DNA of 64,000 nucleotides from a bacterium (lineage in GTDB: Bacteria; Armatimonadota; Fimbriimonadia; Fimbriimonadales; Fimbriimonadaceae), in assembly GCA_027485645.1 (NCBI GenBank), contig JAIXQR010000007.1, positions 496,001 to 560,000 of the forward strand. Direction: 5' to 3'. The number at the start of each line of letters is the position of its first letter. The stretch's first letter is position 1. Of this stretch, positions 29,247-38,413 are shown in pieces. A program made the position numbers and the translations under genes. The notes beneath the pieces were generated by a model that was given only the letters and a program-made list of their open reading frames with translations, ran no database searches and was not told the DNA's origin.

Positions 29247-30515
29247 ATGATGCGGGAGAGATTCGACTTAATGCGCCGCCTTTGGACCAGCCCTTTTTTA
29301 GTTGCCATGACGGCGGCTGGGCTCATGATCCTGGCAGGAATTCTCTTCGTTTTTGGACCTGGCAACCTCAGTGGAAGATGGATCGCCGTCGCCGCAGTTT
29401 CGATGGCCTTGGTTGCTGCTCTCCGCATCCGCGCTCTAGAACGATCTGCCGTTACAGATCAGGGGCGACTGACTTCACAACTTGCCACTCTCGTTGAGCA
29501 AAACGACCGCTACCGATCTACGGTGGATGCCCTTGCCGATGGGCTTGATGTCGCGTTGTTCGTTTGCGACTCTAAGGCGAATATCGAATATGCCAATCGA
29601 AGGGCGATTGCCTTCTTCCAAGCAGAAAGTTGGCGCGGCAAGAGCTTGCTTGCGGTGAGCTTGAACCCCGAGCTGGAGCAGTTGGTGAAGTCTGCCGTTA
29701 TCAACGAACTGCCCCAGGCTGCGGAACTCTCTTTCCGACACCCGGTTGAGCGCATTGGCCAAGCGAAAGCCTGGCGCGCTCCGGGGGATCAGGTGTTCGT
29801 GAGCGTTTACGAAATCACCGAGCTGCGACGTCTGGAGCGCATCCGGCAAGACTTCGTGGCGAACGTTTCCCACGAAATGCGCACTCCGATGACTGTGATT
29901 CGCAACATGGCGGAGACGATGCTCGACGGCGACGATGCGGTGCTTCGCGAGAAGTACCTGCCGAAGATCATCAGCGAAGTTGATCGACTGTCGACCATCT
30001 CCCAGGACCTTCTCATTCTCAGTGCCGCCGAATCGAACCCGGTGCGAAAGCAAGACTGCGATATTGCGGATGTTCTAACCAACGTCATCTGGCAGCTCAC
30101 GCCGAAGGCAAACGATAAGGGCCTGAAGATTGGCTACCGTGGACCGGAAGCGTTTATGATTGAAGCGAATCCGGCCCAAATGATCCAGGTGGCGCTGAAC
30201 TTGATCGATAACGCGATCAACTACACCGCGGAGGGCCACATCCTGGTGAACGTGAAAGAGCAGTCAGACACGATTGAGATATCGGTTCAAGACACCGGTA
30301 TGGGGATTCCAAGTGAGCACTTGCCGAGAATCTTTGAGCGGTTCTATCGGGTGGACAAAGCCCGGAGCCGCGCCAGCGGCGGCACCGGTCTGGGACTCAG
30401 CATTGTCAAGCACATCGTGGAGGCACACGGCGGACGGCTAACCGTCCAAAGCGCGCAGAACGAAGGCTCAACCTTCCAGGTCAGCCTGCCCATCGGCTGC
30501 CCGAGCGTCTCTTAA
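29247..30515 (+). CDS. PhoR-like membrane sensor histidine kinase
   Basis: A 422-residue kinase with two N-terminal membrane helices (about residues 16-37 and 44-60), a short coiled-coil, a PAS domain (about 75-185), then HisKA with the phospho-acceptor block FVANVSHEMRTPMTVIRNM. HATPase_c follows: N box ALNLIDNAINYT, G1 VQDTGMGIPSEHLPRIFERFYRVDKARSR, and G2 GGTGLGLSIVKHIVEAHGG. The layout matches PhoR-type kinases but no phoB-like regulator is adjacent. Its last 4 nt overlap the convergent GHL10 gene. Confidence 0.9.
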   Translation: MMRERFDLMRRLWTSPFLVAMTAAGLMILAGILFVFGPGNLSGRWIAVAAVSMALVAALRIRALERSAVTDQGRLTSQLATLVEQNDRYRSTVDALADGLDVALFVCDSKANIEYANRRAIAFFQAESWRGKSLLAVSLNPELEQLVKSAVINELPQAAELSFRHPVERIGQAKAWRAPGDQVFVSVYEITELRRLERIRQDFVANVSHEMRTPMTVIRNMAETMLDGDDAVLREKYLPKIISEVDRLSTISQDLLILSAAESNPVRKQDCDIADVLTNVIWQLTPKANDKGLKIGYRGPEAFMIEANPAQMIQVALNLIDNAINYTAEGHILVNVKEQSDTIEISVQDTGMGIPSEHLPRIFERFYRVDKARSRASGGTGLGLSIVKHIVEAHGGRLTVQSAQNEGSTFQVSLPIGCPSVS

Positions 30516-31969
30516 TGGCTCACGGCCCGATAAGCCGGCTCGGACATATTCCCGCTTCGATCGACCGCCGCCACGGCAACCGCATCGACTTTCACTTCCT
30601 TCCCGGGAGCGAAATCAAAGCGAAACTCGCCATCTACCCCTTGGAACGGAACTACGGTCCTTGTCCAGTTGCCGTTGACACGCTGCCAAAGCGCCCAGAC
30701 AATTGGGTTCTCGCCCTTACCGGCGGTCCACTTCACGTGGCCGTTTTCGGAGGCAACCTCGATGGTTGGCTTAGGTGGCGCCTTGGCATCTAGCCAAGGG
30801 GTGGCCGGAGGCAGCGCGTACTCTCGGTACACCGAACCTCGCAGTGAGCTCGTGATGTTGTTCCAGTTTCGGGAGAACGCCTTCATGCTGAAGTGCACGT
30901 TTCCGGTCGCGCCTGCCCCGCGAGTAATGGCGATTTGCTGCTGAACTTCCGCGGGTTTCCAGTTCCCTTCCGCCGGATTTGTTCGAGAGGTGAAGTTGCC
31001 CGGCCAGATGTGTCGGCCCTTGACGTTCTGCTCTAGCCAGTAATTCAAAAGAACGGGATAGCTCTGCGGCGTTTGGGCGACCGGCCAATAGAGCTGCGGC
31101 GTGAAGTAGTCGCACCAGCCCTCCCGGAGCCACTTTTCGGCGTCGGCATAGAGCTGGGCGTACTGGTCTACCCCTGCCTTGATGCCCGCAGGGATTCCAG
31201 GGCGATAGATGCCGAAAGGGCTGATGCCGAACTTGACGAGCGGCTTCTCACGCTTGATCAGCTTGTAGAGATTTTCAACAAAGTCATCGACGTTCTTTCG
31301 TCGCCAATCCCCACGTTCGAGCTTCCCGCCTCGGGCTTGGTACTTTGCGAAGCTCGGGCCGTCCGGGAAGTCGACGCCCTTCTCTGGGTACGGATAGAAG
31401 TAGTCATCGATGTGAATTCCGTCCACGTCGTACCGCTTCAAGATGTCGGCCACGACGGCGAGAGAGCGCTTTTGCACATCTGGCTCACCCGGATCCATCC
31501 ACTGGTACTTTCCGTAAGACTTCACCAGCTCGGGCCGAGTCTGCGAAAGGTGACTGGAATGTGCCGGTCCTTTCTGAGCGGGATGAAAAGCCCGGTAAGG
31601 ATTCAGCCAAACGTGTAACTCCAGTCCGCGCTTTCGGGCTTCTTGGATGGCGAATTCCAGCGGGTCGTATGCTGGACTTGGGGCCTTGCCCTGCCTCCCA
31701 GTGAGGTACTCCGACCACGGCTCAAGCTTGGAAACATAAAGTGCGTCCGCGGAAGGTCGAACCTGAAAGATCACCGCGTTCAAGCGAAGTTCGTGGGACC
31801 GATCCATGATCGCCACCAATTCCCTTTTCTGCTGCTCAGTCGTGAGGTCCCGCTTCGATGGCCAATCAATGTTGTCTACGGTCGCAACCCAAACGCCCCG
31901 GAACTCCCTTTGGAATGGCGGAAGATCTGGCTGCTGAGTCGCAATCACGAGGAGCGGAAGAAGGGCCAT
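30512..31969 (-). CDS. glycoside-hydrolase-like 10 (GHL10/DUF187) family protein
   Basis: A 485-residue exported protein. After a short hydrophobic N-terminus it shows FRGVWVATVDNIDWPS, the classic start of GHL10 (YngK-like) proteins, then LNAVIFQVRPSADALY, HVWLNPYRAFHP, YDVDGIHIDDYFYPYPEKGVDFPDG with catalytic-type acids, and FGISPFGIYRPG. The C-terminal 100 residues form a separate beta-sandwich (fibronectin III-like) domain. The family is thought to act on cell-wall or matrix polysaccharides. The signal peptide looks short, so a slightly upstream start cannot be excluded. Confidence 0.9.
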   Translation of the reverse strand: MALLPLLVIATQQPDLPPFQREFRGVWVATVDNIDWPSKRDLTTEQQKRELVAIMDRSHELRLNAVIFQVRPSADALYVSKLEPWSEYLTGRQGKAPSPAYDPLEFAIQEARKRGLELHVWLNPYRAFHPAQKGPAHSSHLSQTRPELVKSYGKYQWMDPGEPDVQKRSLAVVADILKRYDVDGIHIDDYFYPYPEKGVDFPDGPSFAKYQARGGKLERGDWRRKNVDDFVENLYKLIKREKPLVKFGISPFGIYRPGIPAGIKAGVDQYAQLYADAEKWLREGWCDYFTPQLYWPVAQTPQSYPVLLNYWLEQNVKGRHIWPGNFTSRTNPAEGNWKPAEVQQQIAITRGAGATGNVHFSMKAFSRNWNNITSSLRGSVYREYALPPATPWLDAKAPPKPTIEVASENGHVKWTAGKGENPIVWALWQRVNGNWTRTVVPFQGVDGEFRFDFAPGKEVKVDAVAVAAVDRSGNMSEPAYRAVSH

Positions 31970-32050
31970 GGTTGAGTCTATCCCGATGATTCTTTCAACG
32001 TTTGGCCCGGGTAATGCATCGAAGCCGGCCGAAACGCGGTATCTCTTGCC

Positions 32051-32602
32051 ATGCCCGAAGATTTGGCGACGAGCCCCAAAACCGAACTGACCGCGAGCAG
32101 CGTGTCTGCCACTCTAACGCAGGTCGTTCTGCCGATGGGCTTGGTCATCGATGAGGTCACCTTTTCTGGACAGACGATCACCGTTCAGATGGATCCGTTG
32201 GACATTCGCGCACCTCACCCAGCAACCGTTACGGCAACGGTGAAACTGACCTCCCTTGACCGGTACCTGGAAAGCGACGCGCCGGGCGGTTTGAAGAACT
32301 TTCGATGCGAAGGCGAAGACGGCTGGCTCTACGTGAATGCCGTCAAGAAGGTTATTTTTGACGTCGCCGTAAAGGCAAAGTGCCGAGTGAGCATCCGGGA
32401 TCAGAAGGAGCTTTGGGTCGATCTCGCAAGCGTGGAGGTGATGGGTGGTGCATCCGTAACGAACCTAGTGCAAAGCCAACTCGCGAACCTCAACCCCCTA
32501 TTTTCGGTCGCCGAACTGCCCATCGTCGCGCGGCTGACCAGTGCCGAAGTCGGCACGGATCAGATCGTGATCCGGCTTGAAGTTGGACCGCCAAACGCCT
32601 GA
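32051..32602 (+). CDS. hypothetical protein, DUF2993 (LmeA-like) fold possible
   Basis: A 183-residue protein without a signal peptide. Its beta-rich sequence and the C-terminal pattern LVQSQLANLNPLFSVAELPI followed by VARLTSAEVGTDQIVIRLEV resemble DUF2993 proteins, a group of lipid- or mannan-associated small proteins. The match is by eye and weak. It is divergent from the GHL10 gene and followed directly by tRNA-Leu. Function unknown. Confidence 0.65.
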   Translation: MPEDLATSPKTELTASSVSATLTQVVLPMGLVIDEVTFSGQTITVQMDPLDIRAPHPATVTATVKLTSLDRYLESDAPGGLKNFRCEGEDGWLYVNAVKKVIFDVAVKAKCRVSIRDQKELWVDLASVEVMGGASVTNLVQSQLANLNPLFSVAELPIVARLTSAEVGTDQIVIRLEVGPPNA

Positions 32603-32625
32603 GCGGGTACCTTATGAGTCCGCTC

Positions 32626-32711
32626 GGGCGAGTGGCGAAATTGGTAGACGCACTGGATTTAGGTTCCAGCGCCTAAACAGCGTGAGAGTTCGAGTCTCTC
32701 CTCGCCCACCA
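32626..32711 (+). tRNA. tRNA-Leu (anticodon UAG)
   Basis: A type II tRNA of 86 nt with encoded CCA. The acceptor stem is GGGCGAG (32626-32632) pairing with CTCGCCC (32701-32707); anticodon stem CTGGA/TCCAG surrounds loop TTTAGGT with TAG at 32660-32662; a long variable arm and the T-loop TTCGAGT follow. It reads CUN leucine codons. Confidence 0.97.
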
Positions 32712-32712
32712 C

Positions 32713-33054
32713 TTACTTCTTCTTAAACTGCCACTTGTCGCTGCGGCTGCCGTTCTCGAGCGGAACAAGATTTCCTTCGAAGAGTTCGTAGTTCGCGCCG
32801 ACTAGTCCTTGGCTCTTGCCGAAGGTGACTTTCGATCCCTCCATTTTCCAGTCGGTCGATAGTAGGTTCATCGGACCCGCATCGAGGGAAACTTTGCCGT
32901 CCTCTTTGAGTTCAAGCACGACCTGATCGGCACCAGGGAGCAGAGCCCGGGCTTTCGGGTCCTTGATATCGACACTGTACTTACCGACCGGGCTTGGGCC
33001 GCCACATCCGAAGGCGATGAGGAGAGCGAGTGGCGCGAGGCGAACGAATTTCAC
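32713..33054 (-). CDS. small lipoprotein of unknown function
   Basis: A 113-residue lipoprotein (signal MKFVRLAPLALLIAFGC with lipobox IAFGC). The mature part starts GGPSPVGKYSVDI and has alternating strands (VVLELKEDGKVSLDAG, TDWKMEGSKVTFGKSQG), like small lipocalin-type domains of the kind LxGkY...dG. No named family recognised. Its stop is 1 nt from the 3' end of tRNA-Leu, on the other strand. Confidence 0.78.
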   Translation of the reverse strand: MKFVRLAPLALLIAFGCGGPSPVGKYSVDIKDPKARALLPGADQVVLELKEDGKVSLDAGPMNLLSTDWKMEGSKVTFGKSQGLVGANYELFEGNLVPLENGSRSDKWQFKKK

Positions 33055-33063
33055 CCCCCGATT

Positions 33064-33930
33064 CTAGAGCATTTTGTTTCGGTAAGCCAGATTCTGGGAC
33101 TTTGTATTTTCAAGTTTTCTCTGGGCTGCTTCCATGATCAGCGCCTGCATGCTTTCCTGAATGGCCGATGAAGAGGCATGCTCGACCTTACGAAATCCGA
33201 GGCAGACATCGACCTTTCGATAGTAAGGCAAGAGAATCTGGAGCGTGGCCGCCGCCCAATCTCGATCGGACGGTTCGCGCAGGTACCGCAAGATCACGGC
33301 TCGACTCGCGCGCTCTGAGATGACGCCTTGAACAAAGCCGGTGGCCAGCGTTACATCTGGAAGGCGAGCGGCCAGCTTAGCTGCGCTCGGCGACCAGTCC
33401 AGAAGATTTGGCCCGCCGAAAGGGCGAAGACTGATATCAGGCTCGATTTTTCCGGCCGGGAACGTGAGCAAACTACCGCCAGCTTGCAGGTGGCAGATCG
33501 CGCTGCGAATTGCTTCGGTAGAGTTCGGCTGCACCAAGATCAGGTGACGCTGGATGTTCGGCAGATGCCGGAGTAGATCTCGCTCCGCGGCGATAATTTT
33601 GAGATCCTCCCGACCGATCGCCGACCAGACCGCCATCGCGTCGGTCATGCCCGGGTGGTTGCAAGCCACGATCAGCGCCCCGGTTCTTGGAAGGGTCTCG
33701 TGACCAGAAACCGTTACCGACCGCGTAAAGCGATCCAGAATGAACTTCCCCGCCGCGACTAATCCCTTTTCCAAAACGCAGGCATCAAACTCTCTTAGAA
33801 GCCGGGCGAACCGACGGGCAGGCGTCGCCGCGATGCGTCGCCAGGGTCCAGCAGTCTTCGAGAGCTTGAACGCGAGCAAAAGGTCTTCAACGCACAGCTC
33901 GACCAGGGCATCGGCGTTGCGGTCAGACAT
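33064..33930 (-). CDS. PlsC-type lysophospholipid acyltransferase-like protein
   Basis: A 288-residue protein with the acyltransferase motif I as HX4D in VACNHPGMTDAMAVW (about residues 93-107), motif II-like region IIAAERDLLRHLPNIQ, and motif III-like LLTFPAGKIEPD replacing FPEGT. It would acylate a lysophospholipid or a related glycerol substrate at the membrane. The altered motif III leaves the exact reaction open. It is followed by the small lipoprotein gene with 9 nt between them. Confidence 0.8.
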   Translation of the reverse strand: MSDRNADALVELCVEDLLLAFKLSKTAGPWRRIAATPARRFARLLREFDACVLEKGLVAAGKFILDRFTRSVTVSGHETLPRTGALIVACNHPGMTDAMAVWSAIGREDLKIIAAERDLLRHLPNIQRHLILVQPNSTEAIRSAICHLQAGGSLLTFPAGKIEPDISLRPFGGPNLLDWSPSAAKLAARLPDVTLATGFVQGVISERASRAVILRYLREPSDRDWAAATLQILLPYYRKVDVCLGFRKVEHASSSAIQESMQALIMEAAQRKLENTKSQNLAYRNKML

Positions 33931-33996
33931 AACCGTTCCTACCGATCATTGTCGTGTGGCGTTGCTTCCAATCGCCAACCCAGGGATACTGCGACC

Positions 33997-34926
33997 ATGA
34001 CTCAGCGCTTGCCGGTAACGCCTAATCCCACAAATGAGGCGACTCAGCTCCTGAACCACCTGTATGAGCTTCACGGGAAGGCAACGGTATCGGGTCAGCA
34101 CAACCAGCTTTACAACATGTCAAATGAATCGGCCGCGATTCAAAAACTCACGGGTCGCTATCCAAAGGTTTGGGGTGGCGAGTGGGGGTTTTCGGACGAT
34201 CGGCACGATATTGACAACATCGCTTACCGGCCGAAGTTGATGGATGAGATTCGGCGGCACCACGAGATGGGGTGCATCATCGTGATCACTTATCACCAAG
34301 CCGATCCGCGCGTTGGCGAACCGTGCGACTTTGATCCGGGCGTCATTGGCAACTTGACGGAACCGCAGTGGGATGAGTTGTTCGACCCAGACTCGGACCT
34401 ACATAAGGTTTGGCAAGAGCACGTCGATCGGCTGGCCGAAGCGTTCAAGGTTCTGGAGGCCGAGAACATTCCCGTCATCTTCCGCCCGTATCACGAAATG
34501 AACGGTGGCTGGTTCTGGTGGGGCGGAGATGCTCCGCGATTCTTGCAGTTATGGAATCTCATTTTCGATCGCTACGTATGCGTTCACGGGCTTCGAAACT
34601 TGCTTTGGGCATGGAACCCAGATAAGCCGTGGCCGGGGGTGGAAGCGTTCTATCCGGGTCACGATACGGTCGACTTGATTGGCACTGACATCTATCCCGG
34701 CGAGGACCGAGATGAAACTTATCCGCAAGAGTGGTACGAGCGGATGAAAGCTCTAGCCGATGGTCGCCCGCTCGCGCTTTCTGAAAATTCTCAGCTGCCG
34801 ACCTCCGAGGAACTTGCGCGGCAACCTTGGAGCTACTTTATGGGGTGGGACAACCTGACCCTGAAGGCAAATTCTGAGGATGCTCTTCGTTCGACGTACC
34901 TGTCGCCCAGCGTGATTTCAATCTGA
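33997..34926 (+). CDS. GH26 family beta-mannanase-like glycoside hydrolase
   Basis: A 309-residue TIM-barrel hydrolase. The acid/base region is VIFRPYHEMNGGWFWWG, characteristic of GH26, and the nucleophile is likely the Glu in RPLALSENSQLP. Early segments HGKATVSGQHNQ and GGEWGFSDDRHDID also fit. GH26 enzymes cleave beta-1,4-mannan. No signal peptide is seen from the start at 33997; a longer frame to 33949 does not add one, so it may act on imported oligosaccharides. It lies alone, upstream of the type II secretion operon. Confidence 0.88.
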   Translation: MTQRLPVTPNPTNEATQLLNHLYELHGKATVSGQHNQLYNMSNESAAIQKLTGRYPKVWGGEWGFSDDRHDIDNIAYRPKLMDEIRRHHEMGCIIVITYHQADPRVGEPCDFDPGVIGNLTEPQWDELFDPDSDLHKVWQEHVDRLAEAFKVLEAENIPVIFRPYHEMNGGWFWWGGDAPRFLQLWNLIFDRYVCVHGLRNLLWAWNPDKPWPGVEAFYPGHDTVDLIGTDIYPGEDRDETYPQEWYERMKALADGRPLALSENSQLPTSEELARQPWSYFMGWDNLTLKANSEDALRSTYLSPSVISI

Positions 34927-34977
34927 ATCTGCTCTTCGCGACTGGTTTCGTTAAGGCCAGGTTATCTGGAACCTCAA

Positions 34978-35008
34978 TTGTTCCTGAAGGCCGAGCTTTT
35001 CGGAACAA
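34978..35008. other. inverted repeat in the region upstream of gspE
   Basis: TTGTTCC (34978-34984) and GGAACAA (35002-35008) are perfect 7-bp arms separated by 17 nt, in the 219-nt gap before the type II secretion operon. The rest of the gap holds nothing I can name; the operon promoter must lie here or nearby. The repeat could be an operator. Confidence 0.35.
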
Positions 35009-35145
35009 CTGCTGCGTCTAGTTCGTACTACCGGCTAGATATTTTGCGTCTCCTCAGTAATCGGTGAACAAATCTGCCGATTCTTCGTCAAAGCCAGCTT
35101 CGATCTGTCACGATCTAATCCCTCCGATATCGCATCCCCCGACTC

Positions 35146-36720
35146 ATGAGCCTGAACCTTCCCTTACGTTCCCAACCCGAATCGCCTGAGATTGCGAGCA
35201 ACGGACTCGAGTTTGTTGACTTAAACCTGGTCAAACCCGAGCACGACGCAATGGCTCTGGCCCCTGGGGACTTCGCGCTCAAAAACCAGCTTCTGCCGCT
35301 CGCCCTTGATGGCGAGACCCTCGTGGTGGCGATGCCAAGCCTGCTCTCGCTACCTGCCGTAGACGACCTCAGCATATTGGTCCAACGACCGATTCAGGCC
35401 GTTCTGGCTGATCCGAACCTAATCAAGCTCAAAATCGAGGAGTTCTTCCTTGAGCGGATCCTCAGCCAATTGCCCGGTGAAGACTCCGGAATTGCCGAAC
35501 TTGACGACAGCACCGACCTCGCGGACCTCACCAAGATGGCGGGCGAAACGGCGGTCGTCCAGATGGCCAATCTGATTTTTGCTCAGGCAGTTCGGGATGG
35601 TGCATCAGACATCCACATCGAACCGTACGAGCGAGAAGTTAAGGTCCGGTACCGCGTTGACGGCATGCTCATGGACATGATGCGGCCGCCAAAGCGGATG
35701 CATGCCGCCCTGATCTCCCGACTCAAGATTCTCGGCGAAATGAACATCGCCGAGCGACGACTTCCACAAGACGGCCGAATCAAAGTCACCATCGCGGGCC
35801 GACAGATCGACGTCCGCGTGAGCATTGTCCCGACCGTATACGGCGAACGCGCGGTCATGCGAATCCTTGATAAGGGCACAGCCATGCTGGGCTTGGAAGA
35901 GCTTGGAATGCAAACCGACGTACTGACCAAGTACCGCAAGTTGATCGATATTCCGTACGGAATCATCCTTGCGACGGGCCCAACCGGTTCGGGTAAGTCA
36001 ACTTCCCTTTACGCTTCCCTTCAGGAAATCTGGAGCCCAACGACGAACATCCTTACGATTGAGGATCCAGTTGAGTACCAGGTGCCGAGCATCAGCCAGA
36101 TTCAAGTTCGGTCGGCGATTGGACTCACCTTTGCTTCGGGCCTTCGCTCGATCGTTCGGCAAGACCCGGACGTCATCATGGTTGGTGAAATCCGCGACCA
36201 GGAAACGGCCGATATCGCGATCAACGCCGCTTTGACCGGTCACTTGGTTTTCAGCACGCTTCACACGAACGACGCAGCCGGTGCCACCACTCGACTGCTC
36301 GATATGGGCGTTGAGCCTTATCTCGTCGCTTCATCGCTGATGGGCGTCATCGCCCAGCGACTTCTCCGCCGCGTTTGCTCGAACTGCGCCGAGGAATACA
36401 TGCCTCGCCCCGAATCGCTTGAAGCGGTCAACATCGATCCCGGCAACATTCCAGCCGGAGCAGTCTTCCGCCGAGGAGTCGGCTGCGACAAGTGCAACCA
36501 GACCGGCTATAAAGGTCGACAAGGACTTTACGAACTGCTGCTGATCGACGAAGAAATTCGAAGAATGACGGTTGCCCGCCAATCTTCAAACGCGATCAAG
36601 TCATACGCCATCAAGACTCAGAACATGAGAACCTTGCTGGGCGAAGGAAGCTTGGCGGTTCTCGCCGGAAAGACCACGCCGGAAGAAGTCATGCGCGTCT
36701 GCCACCGAGACGAGTTCTAA
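35146..36720 (+). CDS. gspE: type II secretion / type IV pilus assembly ATPase GspE
   Basis: The cytoplasmic secretion ATPase, 524 residues. After the N-terminal GspE/MshEN domain it has Walker A GPTGSGKST (about residues 278-286), the Asp box ILTIEDPVEYQ, Walker B DPDVIMVGEIRD, the His box TGHLVFSTLHTNDA, and the tetracysteine zinc motif C-x2-C (CSNC) and C-x2-C (CDKC). It powers assembly of the pseudopilus by rotating the GspL/F platform. It is the first gene of an operon extending to 46984; gspF follows after one base. Confidence 0.97.
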   Translation: MSLNLPLRSQPESPEIASNGLEFVDLNLVKPEHDAMALAPGDFALKNQLLPLALDGETLVVAMPSLLSLPAVDDLSILVQRPIQAVLADPNLIKLKIEEFFLERILSQLPGEDSGIAELDDSTDLADLTKMAGETAVVQMANLIFAQAVRDGASDIHIEPYEREVKVRYRVDGMLMDMMRPPKRMHAALISRLKILGEMNIAERRLPQDGRIKVTIAGRQIDVRVSIVPTVYGERAVMRILDKGTAMLGLEELGMQTDVLTKYRKLIDIPYGIILATGPTGSGKSTSLYASLQEIWSPTTNILTIEDPVEYQVPSISQIQVRSAIGLTFASGLRSIVRQDPDVIMVGEIRDQETADIAINAALTGHLVFSTLHTNDAAGATTRLLDMGVEPYLVASSLMGVIAQRLLRRVCSNCAEEYMPRPESLEAVNIDPGNIPAGAVFRRGVGCDKCNQTGYKGRQGLYELLLIDEEIRRMTVARQSSNAIKSYAIKTQNMRTLLGEGSLAVLAGKTTPEEVMRVCHRDEF

Positions 36721-36721
36721 C

Positions 36722-37927
36722 ATGTCAACTTTTGCCTACACCGCCCTAGAGCCAACCGGCAAACGCAAGTCGGGCTTTGTCGATGCGGCAAATATCGAAG
36801 CAGCAAAAGCCCAAATTGCTGCCGAAGGACGCTTCGTCGTCGACATCCAAGAAAAGCGCGTCGCCGCCCCGGTCAACTCGGGCCAAAAGAAAAAGGTCAG
36901 CAAGTCGGATCTCGCATTGTTCACCCGCCGAATGGCTGATCTTGCCTCCGCCGGCTTGCCGCTTGACCGCGTTTTGCAGGTTGTTTCGGAACAGTCGGAA
37001 AGCTCGACCCTCTCGGAAGTGGCGCAGCAAGCGCTTGACGACGTCCGTGGCGGTTTGCCCGTTTCCGATGCCCTCGCTAAGCACCCGAAGCTATTCCCAG
37101 TGATCTACACCCAGACGCTGAAATCGGGAGAAGCTAGCGGCCAGTTCCCCGAAGTCGCAACGCGACTCGCCGAGTTTCAGGAGACCGAAGTTGCCCGACG
37201 CAGCCAAGTAACCAGCGCCCTCGTTTATCCGAGCATCTTGGCGTTCGTAGCGCTTGGCGTAATCATCTTCATGCTCACCTTCGTTGTGCCGCGACTTGCG
37301 GGCATCTTTAAGGACTTGGGCGACAACTTGCCGGCGACCACCAAGATTCTTCTTGCGACAACGGGATTCCTCACCAACAACTACATCGGCATCTTCATCG
37401 GAATCGGAGTGGCGTTCTTCGGATACAAGGCTTGGGTTCAAACCGAACAAGGCGCGCTCACCCGAGACAAGTTCTTCCTGAACGCTCCGGTCATTGGCCC
37501 GGTCGTGAAGAAAGCAACCGTTTCCCGATTTGCCCGAGTGCTTGGAACTCTGGTTTACGGCGGTGTTCCCATTTTGCAAGCGCTTGACCTTGCTGGTCTT
37601 GCCGCCGGTAACCGCGTCTTTTTGAAATCAGCTCAGGCGGTTCAGGACGATGTGCGCGATGGCCGACCGATCGCAGAAGCCATGCGAGACACCGGCGCCT
37701 TTCCGCCCGTCCTCACCAACATGGTGGCGGTTGGAGAAGAAACGGGCGACCTACCGAAAATGCTCGGACGAGTGTCGGACTCCCTCGACTTTGAGGTTGA
37801 TAACGGCATGCGTCGACTCACCGCGCTGGTGGAGCCCGCCATCGTTCTCATCATGGGCGTGTTTGTAGGATTCGTAGTGCTCTCCGTTCTCCTACCCATT
37901 TTCGCCGCACAAGACCTGGCCAAGTAA
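36722..37927 (+). CDS. gspF: type II secretion inner-membrane platform protein GspF
   Basis: A 401-residue membrane protein with two T2SSF repeats. Each repeat has the LxxALxxxxxxxPLxxALxxxxxxxxx pattern (LFTRRMADLASAGLPLDRVL and ARVLGTLVYGGVPILQALDL). Three membrane segments are evident (about 172-195, 218-238, 370-395). It binds GspE and supports pseudopilin extraction. It sits 1 nt after gspE and 51 nt before the main gspG start. Confidence 0.96.
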   Translation: MSTFAYTALEPTGKRKSGFVDAANIEAAKAQIAAEGRFVVDIQEKRVAAPVNSGQKKKVSKSDLALFTRRMADLASAGLPLDRVLQVVSEQSESSTLSEVAQQALDDVRGGLPVSDALAKHPKLFPVIYTQTLKSGEASGQFPEVATRLAEFQETEVARRSQVTSALVYPSILAFVALGVIIFMLTFVVPRLAGIFKDLGDNLPATTKILLATTGFLTNNYIGIFIGIGVAFFGYKAWVQTEQGALTRDKFFLNAPVIGPVVKKATVSRFARVLGTLVYGGVPILQALDLAGLAAGNRVFLKSAQAVQDDVRDGRPIAEAMRDTGAFPPVLTNMVAVGEETGDLPKMLGRVSDSLDFEVDNGMRRLTALVEPAIVLIMGVFVGFVVLSVLLPIFAAQDLAK

Positions 37928-37978
37928 CCCCACAGAACAATGAAACTTTTTCGACGACTAACCACAACACAGAACGAC

Positions 37979-38413
37979 ATGAAGATCAACCGAACTCACA
38001 AACTCCGCGGTTTTACGCTCATCGAATTGATGGTCGTCATCTTGATCATCGCGATTTTGGCGGCCTTGGTTGTGCCAAAAATCGTCGGTCGAGGCGGCGA
38101 CGCAAAGATTTCGGCGGCAAAGGCGAACATCTCCACCCTCAGTAGCTCGATTAACGCATTCCGACTGGATACGGGTCGCTACCCAACCACGGAAGAAGGG
38201 CTGTCGGTTCTGCGAATTCCACCCAACGACGTTCAGAACTGGAAGGGACCGTACACGAGCAAAGACATTTCGAACGACCCGTGGGGAAATCCTTACATCT
38301 ATGAGTACCCAGGCCCATTTGGTGCCGAGTCGTTCAACATCATCACCTACGGAGCCGACGGCCAGCCGGGTGGTGAGGGCGAAGCAGCCGATGTGAGCGA
38401 GGAAGAACTATAA
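37979..38413 (+). CDS. gspG: major pseudopilin GspG
   Basis: The prepilin-like main subunit of the T2SS pseudopilus. It begins MKINRTHKLRG with peptidase cleavage before FTLIELMVVILIIAILAALV. The calcium-site and C-terminal features of GspG are present (RYPTTEEGLSVL, then WGNPYIYEYPG and FNIITYGADGQPGGEG). The start at 37979 gives an 11-residue leader; an alternative ATG at 37940 would give 24 residues, which is long for a prepilin leader. The stop TAA overlaps the likely AUA start of gspH. Confidence 0.95.
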   Translation: MKINRTHKLRGFTLIELMVVILIIAILAALVVPKIVGRGGDAKISAAKANISTLSSSINAFRLDTGRYPTTEEGLSVLRIPPNDVQNWKGPYTSKDISNDPWGNPYIYEYPGPFGAESFNIITYGADGQPGGEGEAADVSEEEL

